Assembly (NCBI RefSeq): GCF_014268935.2
Contig: NZ_JABWRJ020000005.1
Location: 496,001 to 560,000 of the forward strand
Direction: 5' to 3'
DNA from: Pseudomonas peradeniyensis
GTDB taxonomy: Bacteria > Pseudomonadota > Gammaproteobacteria > Pseudomonadales > Pseudomonadaceae
DNA: 64,000 nucleotides
In this document: positions 14,596 to 22,821 of the stretch, in pieces
How positions within the stretch are numbered: the stretch's first letter is position 1
How the letters are laid out: the number at the start of each line of letters is the position of its first letter
Program-made: the position numbers and the translations under genes
Notes under the pieces: model-generated
What the model was told of the DNA's origin: nothing
Database searches by the model: none
Seen by the model: only the letters and a program-made list of their open reading frames with translations

Positions 14596-15904
14596 CGCCA
14601 CCCCCGCAAAACTCTCCCTGACCTCCCTGACCGTCTTCGGCCTGGCCTACATGTGCCCGAGCCTGGCCATGGTGATCTTCGGCGTGATCTCCGAACGCAG
14701 CGACGGCATCGCCCCCAGCGCCTTCCTGCTGGCCACCGGCGCCATGCTGCTGTCGGCCCTGAGCTACGCCAAGCTGTCGCGCCTGTTCCCGGTGTCCGGC
14801 TCGGCCTATTACTACGCCAAGCGCCTGCTCGGTCCTGGCTGCGGCTTTGTGGTCGGCTGGGCGGTGCTGCTGGCCTACCTGTTCATGCCCATGGTCGCCT
14901 GGCTGCTGCAGTCGGTGTTCCTCAACGCCCAGTTCCCGCAGGTGCCCACCTGGGGCTGGTTGCTGATCAACATCGGCCTGACCACGGCGGTGACCGTCAG
15001 CGGCATGACCCTGACCGACCGCTTGAACAAAGTGCTCACGGTCCTGAGCGTGGCCCTGGTGCTGCTGTTCATTGGCTACTGCCTGCGCTATGTGGCCGGC
15101 CAGCCCCAGGTCGGCTTCACCCACCCCGTATGGAACGAGCACAGCACCTTGACCGGTCTCACCGCCGCCGCCGCCATCGCCGCCTATTCGTTCCTCGGGT
15201 TCGACGCCGTGACCACCCTGGCCGAGGAGGCCGAGCAGCCCAAGCGCGACATCCCCCGGGCGGTGCTGCTGGTGATCAGCGTGGGCGGGCTGTTGTTCAC
15301 GGCGGTGGCCTACCTGATGCAACTGAGCCACCCCGGCGGCCAGTTCGCCGACCCAGAGACTGCGACCTACGCGCTATCGATCGAGGTGGGCGGGCAGTTC
15401 TTCGCCGACTTCGTCAACCTCGGCGGCATCGTCGCCGGCTTCGCCTCGTGCCTGGCGGTGCAGGTCAGTGCCAGCCGCTTGCTGTACTTCATGGGCCGCG
15501 AAGGCGTGCTGCCGCCGCGTTATTTCGCCAAGCTGCAGGGCAGGGCGCGAACGCCGGTGTTCAACCTGCTGCTGATTGCCGGGCTGGGGTTGATCGGGAT
15601 CGGCGCGGATGTGAGCTCGGCCGCTTCGCTGATCAACTTCGGCGCGTTCCTGGCGTTTGCGGCGGTGAATGTGTGCGTGATTGCGTACTACCGGCGTGAG
15701 CGGCGCAAGCAGCGGTTGAGTGGGGTGGGGTTCGTGGTGTTTCCGCTGCTGGCGATTGGGGTGAACCTGTATCTGCTGTCGCTGTTGAGCACGGTGGTGA
15801 TACTGGCCGGGGTGGCTTGGCTGGTGTGTGGCGGGTTGTACCTGATGTGGCTGACGGCGGGGTTCAGCAAGCCCACGCCGGGGCTGATGGAGGTCGAGAC
15901 CTGA
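14588..15904 (+). CDS. APC-family amine/amino-acid permease, PuuP-like
   Basis: A 438-residue amino acid-polyamine-organocation permease with about 12 membrane helices. Landmarks are LTVFGLAYMCPSLAMVIFG in helix 1, SGSAYYYAKRLLGPGCGFVVGWAVLLAYL across helices 2-3, and AAYSFLGFDAVTTLAEEAEQPKRDIPRAV in helix 6 and its loop. The pattern is closest to putrescine or small-amine importers. The start at 14588 follows CAGGAGG; a start at 14474 would add 38 non-membrane residues. It lies downstream of the second LuxR gene and is probably part of the same amine/amide regulon as the nitrilase and the PotF-like protein. Confidence 0.87.
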   Translation: MPDATPAKLSLTSLTVFGLAYMCPSLAMVIFGVISERSDGIAPSAFLLATGAMLLSALSYAKLSRLFPVSGSAYYYAKRLLGPGCGFVVGWAVLLAYLFMPMVAWLLQSVFLNAQFPQVPTWGWLLINIGLTTAVTVSGMTLTDRLNKVLTVLSVALVLLFIGYCLRYVAGQPQVGFTHPVWNEHSTLTGLTAAAAIAAYSFLGFDAVTTLAEEAEQPKRDIPRAVLLVISVGGLLFTAVAYLMQLSHPGGQFADPETATYALSIEVGGQFFADFVNLGGIVAGFASCLAVQVSASRLLYFMGREGVLPPRYFAKLQGRARTPVFNLLLIAGLGLIGIGADVSSAASLINFGAFLAFAAVNVCVIAYYRRERRKQRLSGVGFVVFPLLAIGVNLYLLSLLSTVVILAGVAWLVCGGLYLMWLTAGFSKPTPGLMEVET

Positions 15905-15930
15905 AAGCGGAGCGTCGAAGTCAGGTATCT

Positions 15931-15955
15931 CGTGGGAGCGAGCCTGCCCCGCGAT
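15931..15955. repeat. single REP-like unit
   Basis: CGTGGGAGCGAGCCTGCCCCGCGAT, one half of the REP pair seen elsewhere in the window. Confidence 0.6.
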
Positions 15956-15996
15956 CAACTGAGATCGAAATAAAACGAGGCATGGCGAGCTATGCC

Positions 15997-16329
15997 TCAA
16001 GCTCCACGACTGAACCCGGCCATGAACTTCTCCATATCGCTTTTGACATCGTTCGCGTTTGCAGTGACTTCTTCAAAAATACTCTTCATAAGCCCATATC
16101 CCTGTTCTTTTTCAGAGACTGAAAATGGCGTGGAGCGCGTACTGCCATTCAGGCGGAACCAGAATGTGTTGATATCGCGGTCTGGGTCGTAATCAGAGGA
16201 GATGATCAAGGTGATTTCTTCGTGAGAAGCAACGAAGCTACCACCCTCGCCAATGCCCCATTGCAAGTCGCCATTTTGAGTATGGGTCAGGACGAATTGC
16301 ATAAAGCGTTCGAAGTGAGATGGAATCAT
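15997..16329 (-). CDS. hypothetical protein, second gene of an AT-richer pair
   Basis: A 110-residue soluble protein, MIPSHFERFMQFVLTHTQNGDLQW..., with a predicted alpha/beta fold and no recognised domain. Its ATG overlaps the TGA of the membrane-protein gene upstream (ATGA). Base composition is lower in GC than in the flanking genes, in keeping with horizontal acquisition. Function unknown; the pairing with a membrane protein suggests a two-component unit. Confidence 0.65.
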   Translation of the reverse strand: MIPSHFERFMQFVLTHTQNGDLQWGIGEGGSFVASHEEITLIISSDYDPDRDINTFWFRLNGSTRSTPFSVSEKEQGYGLMKSIFEEVTANANDVKSDMEKFMAGFSRGA

Positions 16330-16949
16330 GCAGGGTCACCTATGTATTCATTTTTTGAAGCCGAATGCATCAGCAGGTCATCTTGCATTCGCTTCAGTGT
16401 GTCGATGGTCAGTCTATAGGGATTGTCGGGCGCCCCGGGGTTAGGTTTGGGATACTGGCTTCCCGCATAGTTGGGATTGGTTTTGGTCTTGAGCACTCGG
16501 GATTGCACCAGATGCTCGTAGCTATTCAGGATGTTCAGGTTTTCTCGGTAACGATCAGGTATCCCGGCTTTTGAGAATGACGAGATGTAGCCTTGTTTGA
16601 TCCGGGTGATAAAAATGACTGAAACGGCTTTCTTATTATACAGGTCGCTCAGTGCGGAATTTATTATTTCAATGCAGGCTTGGACTTCATGATGTTCCAT
16701 TTGACGCTTGAGCCTGTTGTGTGAAGCCTCGGCAACGCGAGCCATTTGATGAGCCACTGAGCCATTGCGTACAATTTCGCATATGGCAACAATCAAGCCG
16801 TACAGCGTTAACCAGAATCCCAGGAAGCCCAAGGTGTTGACGTCAGTGTCATGCAATGCTGGGTATTTTTGTGCAGTGAAAAGTGCACCTGCTGTGAGGA
16901 GAACCAAGATAGCTATGTACACCAATCGGCTTAAGGGGTTTCCTTTCAT
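16326..16949 (-). CDS. hypothetical two-helix membrane protein
   Basis: A 207-residue protein with two N-terminal membrane helices (about 8-25 and 40-60) followed by a cytoplasmic, largely helical domain (HNRLKRQMEHHEVQACIEIINSAL..., likely coiled). No enzymatic motif is seen. The layout resembles the 18390 gene nearby and some membrane-anchored abortive-infection-type proteins, but there is no sequence motif to prove it. Coupled by ATGA to the downstream 110-residue gene. AT-richer than its neighbours. Confidence 0.65.
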   Translation of the reverse strand: MKGNPLSRLVYIAILVLLTAGALFTAQKYPALHDTDVNTLGFLGFWLTLYGLIVAICEIVRNGSVAHQMARVAEASHNRLKRQMEHHEVQACIEIINSALSDLYNKKAVSVIFITRIKQGYISSFSKAGIPDRYRENLNILNSYEHLVQSRVLKTKTNPNYAGSQYPKPNPGAPDNPYRLTIDTLKRMQDDLLMHSASKNEYIGDPA

Positions 16950-17124
16950 GGGGGAGTTCCATTGTTTGTACTGTGCCGGGCCGAACAGGAAAACTGATTA
17001 TAGTGGCAGGGCAAACTGTGCAGCTGCCCGATAGCGTGACTCGGTGTGTCAGTGCTTTCCCAAACAGCCATGGGGTGGCGCTTCTGCCGTGTCCACCCTC
17101 ATACAAATCTCCAGAAGTGGCATT

Positions 17125-17182
17125 GTGCCGCGAAGGGCCGCAGGCTATTGCCGGGGCTGCTACACAGCCCTTTCGCGGCACA
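17125..17182. repeat. inverted repeat of the REP/BIME type
   Basis: GTGCCGCGAAGGG (17125-17137) and CCCTTTCGCGGCAC (17168-17181) are near-perfect inverted copies around GGCAGCCCCGGC-like loop sequence, followed by CTCCTACAGAG. A related element lies at 63740-63878. Confidence 0.6.
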
Positions 17183-17217
17183 AGGCCGCTCCTACAGAGT
17201 CCGCATGTACCTAGAGG

Positions 17218-17487
17218 TCAGTGCTTCATCCCCAACTCCGCATCATCCATCAGCGCCTTGGCCAGCGCGCTCAGGTAATACGACGCCCAGATCAGCTGAG
17301 GCTTGTCCTCCATGATCCCGGTGATGGTCAGGTCGCACACGCAGCCCATCAACTCCGAAGCCTGTTCCCGAGCGTGCTGGCAAGGGATGCCGGGTTCGAT
17401 GCAGAACAGCGGGTCGGTATGCCCTTCACCCTGGTAGAACTTGGTCTTGCCCACCGTGGTGTGGGGCGTGGTGTCGTCTGTGCTCAT
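17218..17487 (-). CDS. DUF3077-type small protein
   Basis: An 89-residue protein, MSTDDTTPHTTVGKTKFYQGEGHTDPLFCIEPGIPCQHAREQASELMGCVCDLT... The pattern PGIPCxHAxEQASELxxC is that of the small DUF3077 proteins common in Pseudomonas, usually several per genome. Function unknown. It is on the same strand as, and about 200 bases from, a second small Pseudomonas-type protein (17686), with a REP pair between them. Confidence 0.7.
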   Translation of the reverse strand: MSTDDTTPHTTVGKTKFYQGEGHTDPLFCIEPGIPCQHAREQASELMGCVCDLTITGIMEDKPQLIWASYYLSALAKALMDDAELGMKH

Positions 17488-17528
17488 GGCTCAATCTCCC
17501 TGAAATGATCGGTGCCTGGGCTTGCGCA

Positions 17529-17653
17529 ATCGCGGGACAAGCCCGCTCCCACGGGTACATGTATCACGCCGCATGTGGGGTGCTGCGCGTGGATCGCAGC
17601 GATGGATCACAGCGTGTTTGGATTACAGCGTGGGAGCGGGCTTGCCCCGCGAT
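17529..17653. repeat. REP pair (inverted)
   Basis: CGCGGGACAAGCCCGCTCCCAC (from 17531) and GTGGGAGCGGGCTTGCCCCGCGAT (17630-17653) form an inverted pair around about 75 bases that include the short tandem motifs GATGGATCACAGCGTG and GGATTACAGCGTG. Confidence 0.7.
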
Positions 17654-17685
17654 TGCGTCAGCCCAGCCAACAAATGACTTAAGCC

Positions 17686-17931
17686 CTAGTGCAAAGTCCG
17701 AGGCTCCACCTGCGGCATCTGCACCTGAATCAACGCCGATTCGAGCAGCACCCGCAGCGCCTCCATTTCATGCATCGCAGCCAGGACCAGAATCGACACG
17801 GGCGACTTGGGATGCAGCAGAACAGCCTGATGCGCCACGGTCTGCGCGCAGAGGGCGTACTCCGTGGCCTGGATGATGGTGTCTTCGAGGGAGTGGTGGT
17901 TGTGAGGTGGATCTGGAACGATCTTTAACAT
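17686..17931 (-). CDS. DUF6124-like small protein
   Basis: An 81-residue protein, MLKIVPDPPHNHHSLEDTIIQATEYALCAQTVAHQAVLL..., predicted all-helical and soluble. The PDPP...LEDTIIQATEYALCA start is typical of a small family frequent in Pseudomonas next to DUF3077 genes. Function unknown. The start follows AAGGGAAGTTGCT. Confidence 0.65.
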   Translation of the reverse strand: MLKIVPDPPHNHHSLEDTIIQATEYALCAQTVAHQAVLLHPKSPVSILVLAAMHEMEALRVLLESALIQVQMPQVEPRTLH

Positions 17932-17983
17932 AGCAACTTCCCTTTAGTGGTGCGGCCACCTGCCTGCTGTCAAACAGTAGGGT

Positions 17984-18103
17984 GGCAGCTGTACGTGGGT
18001 TGACAGACCGGCGGAAATTGCAAGCTCCGGCGCACGCAAGCGTGCCCGCACGTACAGCTGCCATAAGGGCTGCTGCATGCAATTTGCCGCGGCGGCCTGT
18101 CAA
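17984..18103. repeat. two interleaved inverted repeats
   Basis: GGCAGCTGTACGTG (17984-17997) is matched perfectly by CACGTACAGCTGCC (18049-18062). A second pair, TTGACAGACCGGCGG...ATTGCA (from 18000) and TGCAATTT...CGGCGGCCTGTCAA (to 18103), lies partly inside and partly outside the first. The arms cross, so this is not one simple hairpin. No transposase gene is nearby. Confidence 0.55.
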
Positions 18104-18389
18104 AGCCGATCGCTGATTTCAGCGACTTGCCGAGACTAAGGTGATGCAGGAGCAGTCGCAACGGAAAAAAGCGATAAGAGAATATTTGGGAAATGGACTA
18201 CAAGGAAGGGGATAAAACTGAATCTTAAGCGCGGGGCAGAGCTCTGCTGGCACGGCAGTTGAAAAGTCATGAGCAGATTTGCTTTTAAAGCCGCTGGTGG
18301 AGTCGGTTAAAGATTGCAGTAGGGTATATTATGGAGCTATTGAGTTTTCACTCGTGGCTGTGTTTTTCTGGTTTTGCGCCTGCTTGTAT
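18104..18389. other. AT-richer non-coding stretch
   Basis: No credible gene on either strand between the interleaved repeats and the stop of the 18390 gene. The sequence is AT-rich compared with the rest and has no recognisable RNA gene. Confidence 0.5.
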
Positions 18390-19049
18390 TTATCTTTGTC
18401 TTAGCTGTTGCAGGGTGTCGAGGTCTGACTGGTCTGTGAATACGCAAAGGTCTCTGTTAAAGTCTTTGTGGTCCATGTCGTGCCATCTGCACAGGCGAAT
18501 TTCAAAACTATTCAGTAATTCAGCTCCGATCGAGGCCAGTGCTAAGCCATGTAGATGAAATCTGATCTCTTTTCCAGTTTCACAGAATCTAAGTTTACGC
18601 ATTAATGTGATTAGTTGATATAATAACATCGATGTTTCGTCTTTGCCTACAAAGGTGAGGTAATCTTCTTTTGATATTTTTTTGTGTGGTTGGGTTTCTT
18701 CAAGCGTGTCTAAAAATCTTCGCATTCCGTGATGCGAAGAGATGATGTCCTTGATTTTTTCGCATAAGAATACCCCATGGTTTCGAGAGGTCTGCAGCTT
18801 TTGCCAGTCCATCTGATCTAAGTGTATGACTGCTTGAAGTCTAAGTTGCCGATAAATCATGTAAAGTGTTAGCGCAGAAAGTATGGGTGCATAGATTCCT
18901 CCTAGCGCGCTCCCCATTTTTGCCCAGTCGTCATGCGTTTTCCATATTCCGATCCCGAATTGCCAGGCATAAATTGCTATAGGGGTAAGTAGAATTATTC
19001 CAAAAATAATAAATGTATTCCGGGTGCCCATTTTTCTAAGCGATATCAA
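18390..19049 (-). CDS. two-helix membrane protein, possible abortive-infection type
   Basis: A 219-residue protein with two membrane helices (about 12-32 and 50-65) and a cytoplasmic domain. The segment WAKMGSALGGIYAPILSALTLYMIYRQLRLQ (about 42-72) resembles the N-terminus of putative phage abortive-infection proteins (GxxxGGxxxPxLxxLT, then a basic/Gln-rich exit). The rest (NHGVFLCEKIKDIISSHHG, YQLITLMRKLRFCE) shows no catalytic motif. Codon use and AT content are unlike its neighbours, which suggests transfer. A defence role is inferred only. Confidence 0.55.
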   Translation of the reverse strand: MISLRKMGTRNTFIIFGIILLTPIAIYAWQFGIGIWKTHDDWAKMGSALGGIYAPILSALTLYMIYRQLRLQAVIHLDQMDWQKLQTSRNHGVFLCEKIKDIISSHHGMRRFLDTLEETQPHKKISKEDYLTFVGKDETSMLLYQLITLMRKLRFCETGKEIRFHLHGLALASIGAELLNSFEIRLCRWHDMDHKDFNRDLCVFTDQSDLDTLQQLRQR

Positions 19050-19104
19050 GGTGCTTGCCCTTATGGCTGTCTGTTAAGTCGTTTGGTAATACTTCATTTG
19101 ATCT

Positions 19105-20724
19105 TTACTGAACTAGGTTTTGGTTGTTGCCTCCAAGAAACGCCGCCTCCAATAACTGCCTCGTATACCCATGCTTCGGCTCATGAAATATCGCCCCCGC
19201 ATCCCCCTGTTCCACCACCTGCCCATGCTTGATCACCATCAACTGATGACTCAACGCCTTCACCACCGCCAGGTCATGACTGATAAACAGATAAGTCAGG
19301 TTGTACTTAACCTGCAAATTCCGCAAAAGCTCAACCACCTGCCGCTGCACCGTCCGATCCAGCGCCGAGGTCGGCTCATCCAGCAAAATCAGCGCCGGCT
19401 TCAACACCAACGCCCGAGCAATCGCAATCCGCTGCCGCTGCCCGCCAGAAAACTCATGGGGATACCGATGCCGCGTCCTCGGATCCAGCCCCACTTCCTC
19501 CAACGCCGCAATAATCGCCGCTTCCTGCTCAGCCGGCGTGCCGATCTTGTGAATCCGTAACCCCTCGCCAACGATATCCGCCACGCACATGCGCGGGCTC
19601 AGGCTGCCAAAGGGATCCTGAAACACCACCTGCATTTCCCGCCGCAGCGGCCGCACGGCCTTCTGGTTCAGCCCCTCAAGATTCTGCCCATGGAAGCGAA
19701 TGCCGCCTTGGCTGGAAATCAACCGCAGGATGGCCAGCCCCAAGGTGGACTTGCCCGACCCACTCTCGCCAACGATCCCCAGCGTCTGCCCCTGTGGCAG
19801 GCTGAAGTTCACCCCATCCACGGCCTTCACATGGTCCACGGTCCGGCGCAGCAGCCCCTTCTTGATCGGGAACCACACCTTCAGGTCCTTCACCTCCAGC
19901 AACGGCGCCCCTTCGGCATTCGCGGCAGGCGCGCCGCTGGGCTCGGCGTTGATCAGCATCTGCGTATACGGATGCTGCGGCTTGCTGAACAGCGTGGCGC
20001 AATCGGCCTGCTCGACGATCTTGCCGCACTGCATCACGCACACGCGGTGGGCGATGCGGCGCACCAGGTTGAGGTCGTGGCTGATCAGCAGCAGGGCCAT
20101 GCCGAGGCGCGCTTGAAGTTCCTTGAGCAGGTCGAGGATCTTCAACTGCACGGTCACGTCGAGCGCCGTGGTGGGCTCGTCGGCGATCAGCAGTTCGGGC
20201 TCGTTGGCCAGGGCCATGGCGATCATCACCCGCTGGCGCTGGCCACCGGACAGCTCATGGGGCAGGGCTTTCAGGCGCTTCTTCGGCTCGGGAATACCAA
20301 CCAGCTCCAGCAGCTCCAGCGTGCGCGCCGTGGCGGCCTTGCCGGTCAGCCCCTTGTGCAGCAACAGGATCTCGTTGATCTGCTTCTCGATGCTATGCAG
20401 CGGGTTCAGCGAGGTCATCGGCTCCTGGAAGATCATCGCAATGCGGTTGCCGCGAATGCGCTGCATGGGCTTCTCGCCCAGGTGCAACAGGTCCTTGCCG
20501 CCGTACTGGATGGTGCCGCTCGGATGCCGGGCCAGCGGGTAGGGCAGCAGGCGCAAAATCGAATGGGCGGTCACCGACTTGCCCGAGCCGCTTTCGCCGA
20601 CCAGGGCCAGGGTCTCGCCCTTGCGGATGTCGAAGCTGATGCCGTCGACCACGCGGTTGACCTGCTCGCCAGTGACGAACTCCACCGCCAGGTCGCGGAC
20701 TTCGATCAGGGTGTCTTGGCTCAT
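19105..20724 (-). CDS. yejF: oligopeptide ABC transporter, double ATPase, YejF-like
   Basis: A 539-residue protein with two fused ABC ATPase domains, the arrangement of YejF. Domain 1 (about 5-260) has Walker A GESGSGKS, signature LSGGQRQR and Walker B LLIADEP; domain 2 (about 277-530) has GESGSGKS, FSGGQRQR and LILLDEP. Each has the oligopeptide-type C-terminal HPYTQ/HGYTRQLL segment. It powers import through YejB/YejE. It is the last gene of the minus-strand operon, starting 1 base after the yejE stop. In enterobacteria Yej imports microcin C and peptides. Confidence 0.93.
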   Translation of the reverse strand: MSQDTLIEVRDLAVEFVTGEQVNRVVDGISFDIRKGETLALVGESGSGKSVTAHSILRLLPYPLARHPSGTIQYGGKDLLHLGEKPMQRIRGNRIAMIFQEPMTSLNPLHSIEKQINEILLLHKGLTGKAATARTLELLELVGIPEPKKRLKALPHELSGGQRQRVMIAMALANEPELLIADEPTTALDVTVQLKILDLLKELQARLGMALLLISHDLNLVRRIAHRVCVMQCGKIVEQADCATLFSKPQHPYTQMLINAEPSGAPAANAEGAPLLEVKDLKVWFPIKKGLLRRTVDHVKAVDGVNFSLPQGQTLGIVGESGSGKSTLGLAILRLISSQGGIRFHGQNLEGLNQKAVRPLRREMQVVFQDPFGSLSPRMCVADIVGEGLRIHKIGTPAEQEAAIIAALEEVGLDPRTRHRYPHEFSGGQRQRIAIARALVLKPALILLDEPTSALDRTVQRQVVELLRNLQVKYNLTYLFISHDLAVVKALSHQLMVIKHGQVVEQGDAGAIFHEPKHGYTRQLLEAAFLGGNNQNLVQ

Positions 20725-20725
20725 G

Positions 20726-21745
20726 TCATTTCCTCGGGTCGAAGGCGTCGCGGGCGGATTCGCCGATGAATACCAGCAGGCTCAGCATCACCGCCAGCAC
20801 GGCGAAGGCGCTGATGCCCAGCCAGGGGGCTTGCAGGTTGGACTTGCCCTGGGCGACCAGTTCGCCCAGCGACGGCGAGCCTGCAGGCAGGCCGAAGCCT
20901 AAGAAGTCCAGGGCGGTGAGGGTGCCGATGGCGCCGGTGAGGATGAACGGCATGAAGGTCATGGTCGAGATCATGGCGTTGGGCAGGATGTGGCGGAACA
21001 TGATCGGGCCGTTGCGCATGCCCAGCGCGCGGGCGGCGCGCACGTATTCGAGGTTGCGCCCGCGCAGGAACTCGGCGCGCACCACGTCCACCAGGCTCAT
21101 CCACGAGAACAGCAGCATGATGCCCAGCAACCACCAGAAGTTGGGCTGCACGAAGCTGGCAAGGATGATCAGCAGGTACAGCACCGGCAGGCCGGACCAG
21201 ATCTCCAGGAAGCGCTGGCCGGCCAGGTCGACCCAGCCGCCGTAGAAGCCCTGCAAGGCGCCGGCGATCACGCCGACGATGGAGCTGGCGATGGTCAGCG
21301 TCAGGGCGAACAGCACCGAGATGCGGAAGCCGTAGATCACCCGGGCCAGCACGTCGCGGCCCTGGTCGTCGGTGCCCAGCAGGTTGTCGGTGGAAGGCGG
21401 CGCGGGGGCCGGCACCTTCAGGTCGTAGTTGATGCTCTGGTAGCTGTAGGGGATCGGCGCCCACAGCACGAAGGCGTCCTTTTTTTCCAGAAGCTCGCGG
21501 ATGTACGGGCTCTTGTAGTTGGCCTCCAGCGGGAACTCGCCGCCGAAGGTGGTCTCGGGGTAGCGCTTGAAGGCGGGGAAGTACCACTCGCCGTCGTAGC
21601 GCACGGCAATCGGCTTGTCGTTGGCGATGAACTCGGCGCCCAGGCTCAGCACGAACAGCACCAGGAAGATCCACAGCGACCACCAGCCGCGGCGGTTGGC
21701 CTTGAAGCGCTCGAAGCGCCGACGATTGAGGGGGGACAGGGCCAT
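20726..21745 (-). CDS. yejE: oligopeptide ABC transporter permease, YejE-like
   Basis: A 339-residue inner-membrane permease of the DppC/OppC class. It begins with NRRRFERFKANRRGWWSLWIF and a first helix, then a periplasmic insert of about 130 residues, then LGTDDQGRDVLARVIYGFRIS, the hallmark of this class. The EAA loop is EYVRAARALGMRNGPIMFRHILPNA. The second permease of the yej operon, 1 base after yejB and 1 base before yejF. Confidence 0.93.
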   Translation of the reverse strand: MALSPLNRRRFERFKANRRGWWSLWIFLVLFVLSLGAEFIANDKPIAVRYDGEWYFPAFKRYPETTFGGEFPLEANYKSPYIRELLEKKDAFVLWAPIPYSYQSINYDLKVPAPAPPSTDNLLGTDDQGRDVLARVIYGFRISVLFALTLTIASSIVGVIAGALQGFYGGWVDLAGQRFLEIWSGLPVLYLLIILASFVQPNFWWLLGIMLLFSWMSLVDVVRAEFLRGRNLEYVRAARALGMRNGPIMFRHILPNAMISTMTFMPFILTGAIGTLTALDFLGFGLPAGSPSLGELVAQGKSNLQAPWLGISAFAVLAVMLSLLVFIGESARDAFDPRK

Positions 21746-21746
21746 G

Positions 21747-22820
21747 TCAGTGCTCCCGGCTGGCGAAGTCGATGCGCGGATCGACCAGGGTGTAGGTGAG
21801 GTCGCCGATCAGCTTCACCACAAGACCGAGCAGGGTGAAGATGAACAAGGTGCCGAACACCACCGGGTAGTCGCGGTTGATCGCCGCTTCGAAACTCATC
21901 AGGCCCAGGCCGTCGAGGCTGAAGATCACCTCGATCAACAAGGAACCGGTGAAGAAGATGCCGATGAACGCCGAGGGGAAGCCGGCGATCACCAGCAGCA
22001 TGGCGTTGCGGAACACGTGGCCGTACAGCACCCGCGAGCGGCTCAGGCCCTTGGCCTTGGCGGTGACCACGTACTGCTTGTTGATCTCGTCGAGGAAGCT
22101 GTTCTTGGTCAGCAGGGTCATGGTGGCGAAGTTGCCGATCACCAGCGCGGTGATGGGCAGCACCAGGTGCCAGAAGTAATCGAGGACCTTGCCGGTGGTG
22201 GAAAGCTCGTCGAAGTTGTTGGAGGTCAGCCCGCGCAACGGGAACCAGTCGAAGTAGCTGCCGCCGGCGAACAGCACGATCAGCAGGATGGCGAACAGGA
22301 ACGCGGGGATGGCGTAGCCGACGATGATCGCCGAGCTGGTCCATACGTCGAAATGGCTGCCGTGGCGCACGGCCTTGGCGATCCCCAGGGGGATCGACAC
22401 CAGGTACATGATCAGCGTGCTCCATAGCCCCAACGAGATGGACACGGGCATCTTCTCGGCGATCAGGTCGATGACCTTGGCGTCGCGGAAGAAGCTGTTG
22501 CCAAAGTCCAGTTGGGCGTAGTTCTTGACCATGATCCACAGCCGCTCGGGCGCCGACTTGTCGAAGCCGTACATGCGCTCGATCTCGGCGATCAGTGCCG
22601 GATCCAGCCCTTGCGCGCCGCGGTAGTTGGAGCCGGCCACCGAGACTTCGGCGCCGCCACCGGCAATGCGGCTGGTGGCGCCGTCGAAGCCTTCGAGCTT
22701 GGCGATCATCTGCTCGACCGGGCCACCAGGGGCGGCCTGGACGATGATGAAGTTGATGATGAGGATGCCGAACAGGGTCGGGATGATCAGCAGCAGGCGC
22801 CGCAGGATATAGGCCAGCAT
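21747..22820 (-). CDS. yejB: oligopeptide ABC transporter permease, YejB-like
   Basis: A 357-residue permease of the DppB/OppB class with the typical N-terminus MLAYILRRLLLIIPTLFGILIINFIIVQAAPGGP. A long periplasmic loop follows (about 35-130, including GLDPALIAEIERMYGFDK), then five further helices with the EAA loop QYVVTAKAKGLSRSRVLYGHVFRNA. It pairs with YejE. It starts 1 base after the second binding-protein gene. Confidence 0.93.
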   Translation of the reverse strand: MLAYILRRLLLIIPTLFGILIINFIIVQAAPGGPVEQMIAKLEGFDGATSRIAGGGAEVSVAGSNYRGAQGLDPALIAEIERMYGFDKSAPERLWIMVKNYAQLDFGNSFFRDAKVIDLIAEKMPVSISLGLWSTLIMYLVSIPLGIAKAVRHGSHFDVWTSSAIIVGYAIPAFLFAILLIVLFAGGSYFDWFPLRGLTSNNFDELSTTGKVLDYFWHLVLPITALVIGNFATMTLLTKNSFLDEINKQYVVTAKAKGLSRSRVLYGHVFRNAMLLVIAGFPSAFIGIFFTGSLLIEVIFSLDGLGLMSFEAAINRDYPVVFGTLFIFTLLGLVVKLIGDLTYTLVDPRIDFASREH

Positions 22821-22821
22821 G

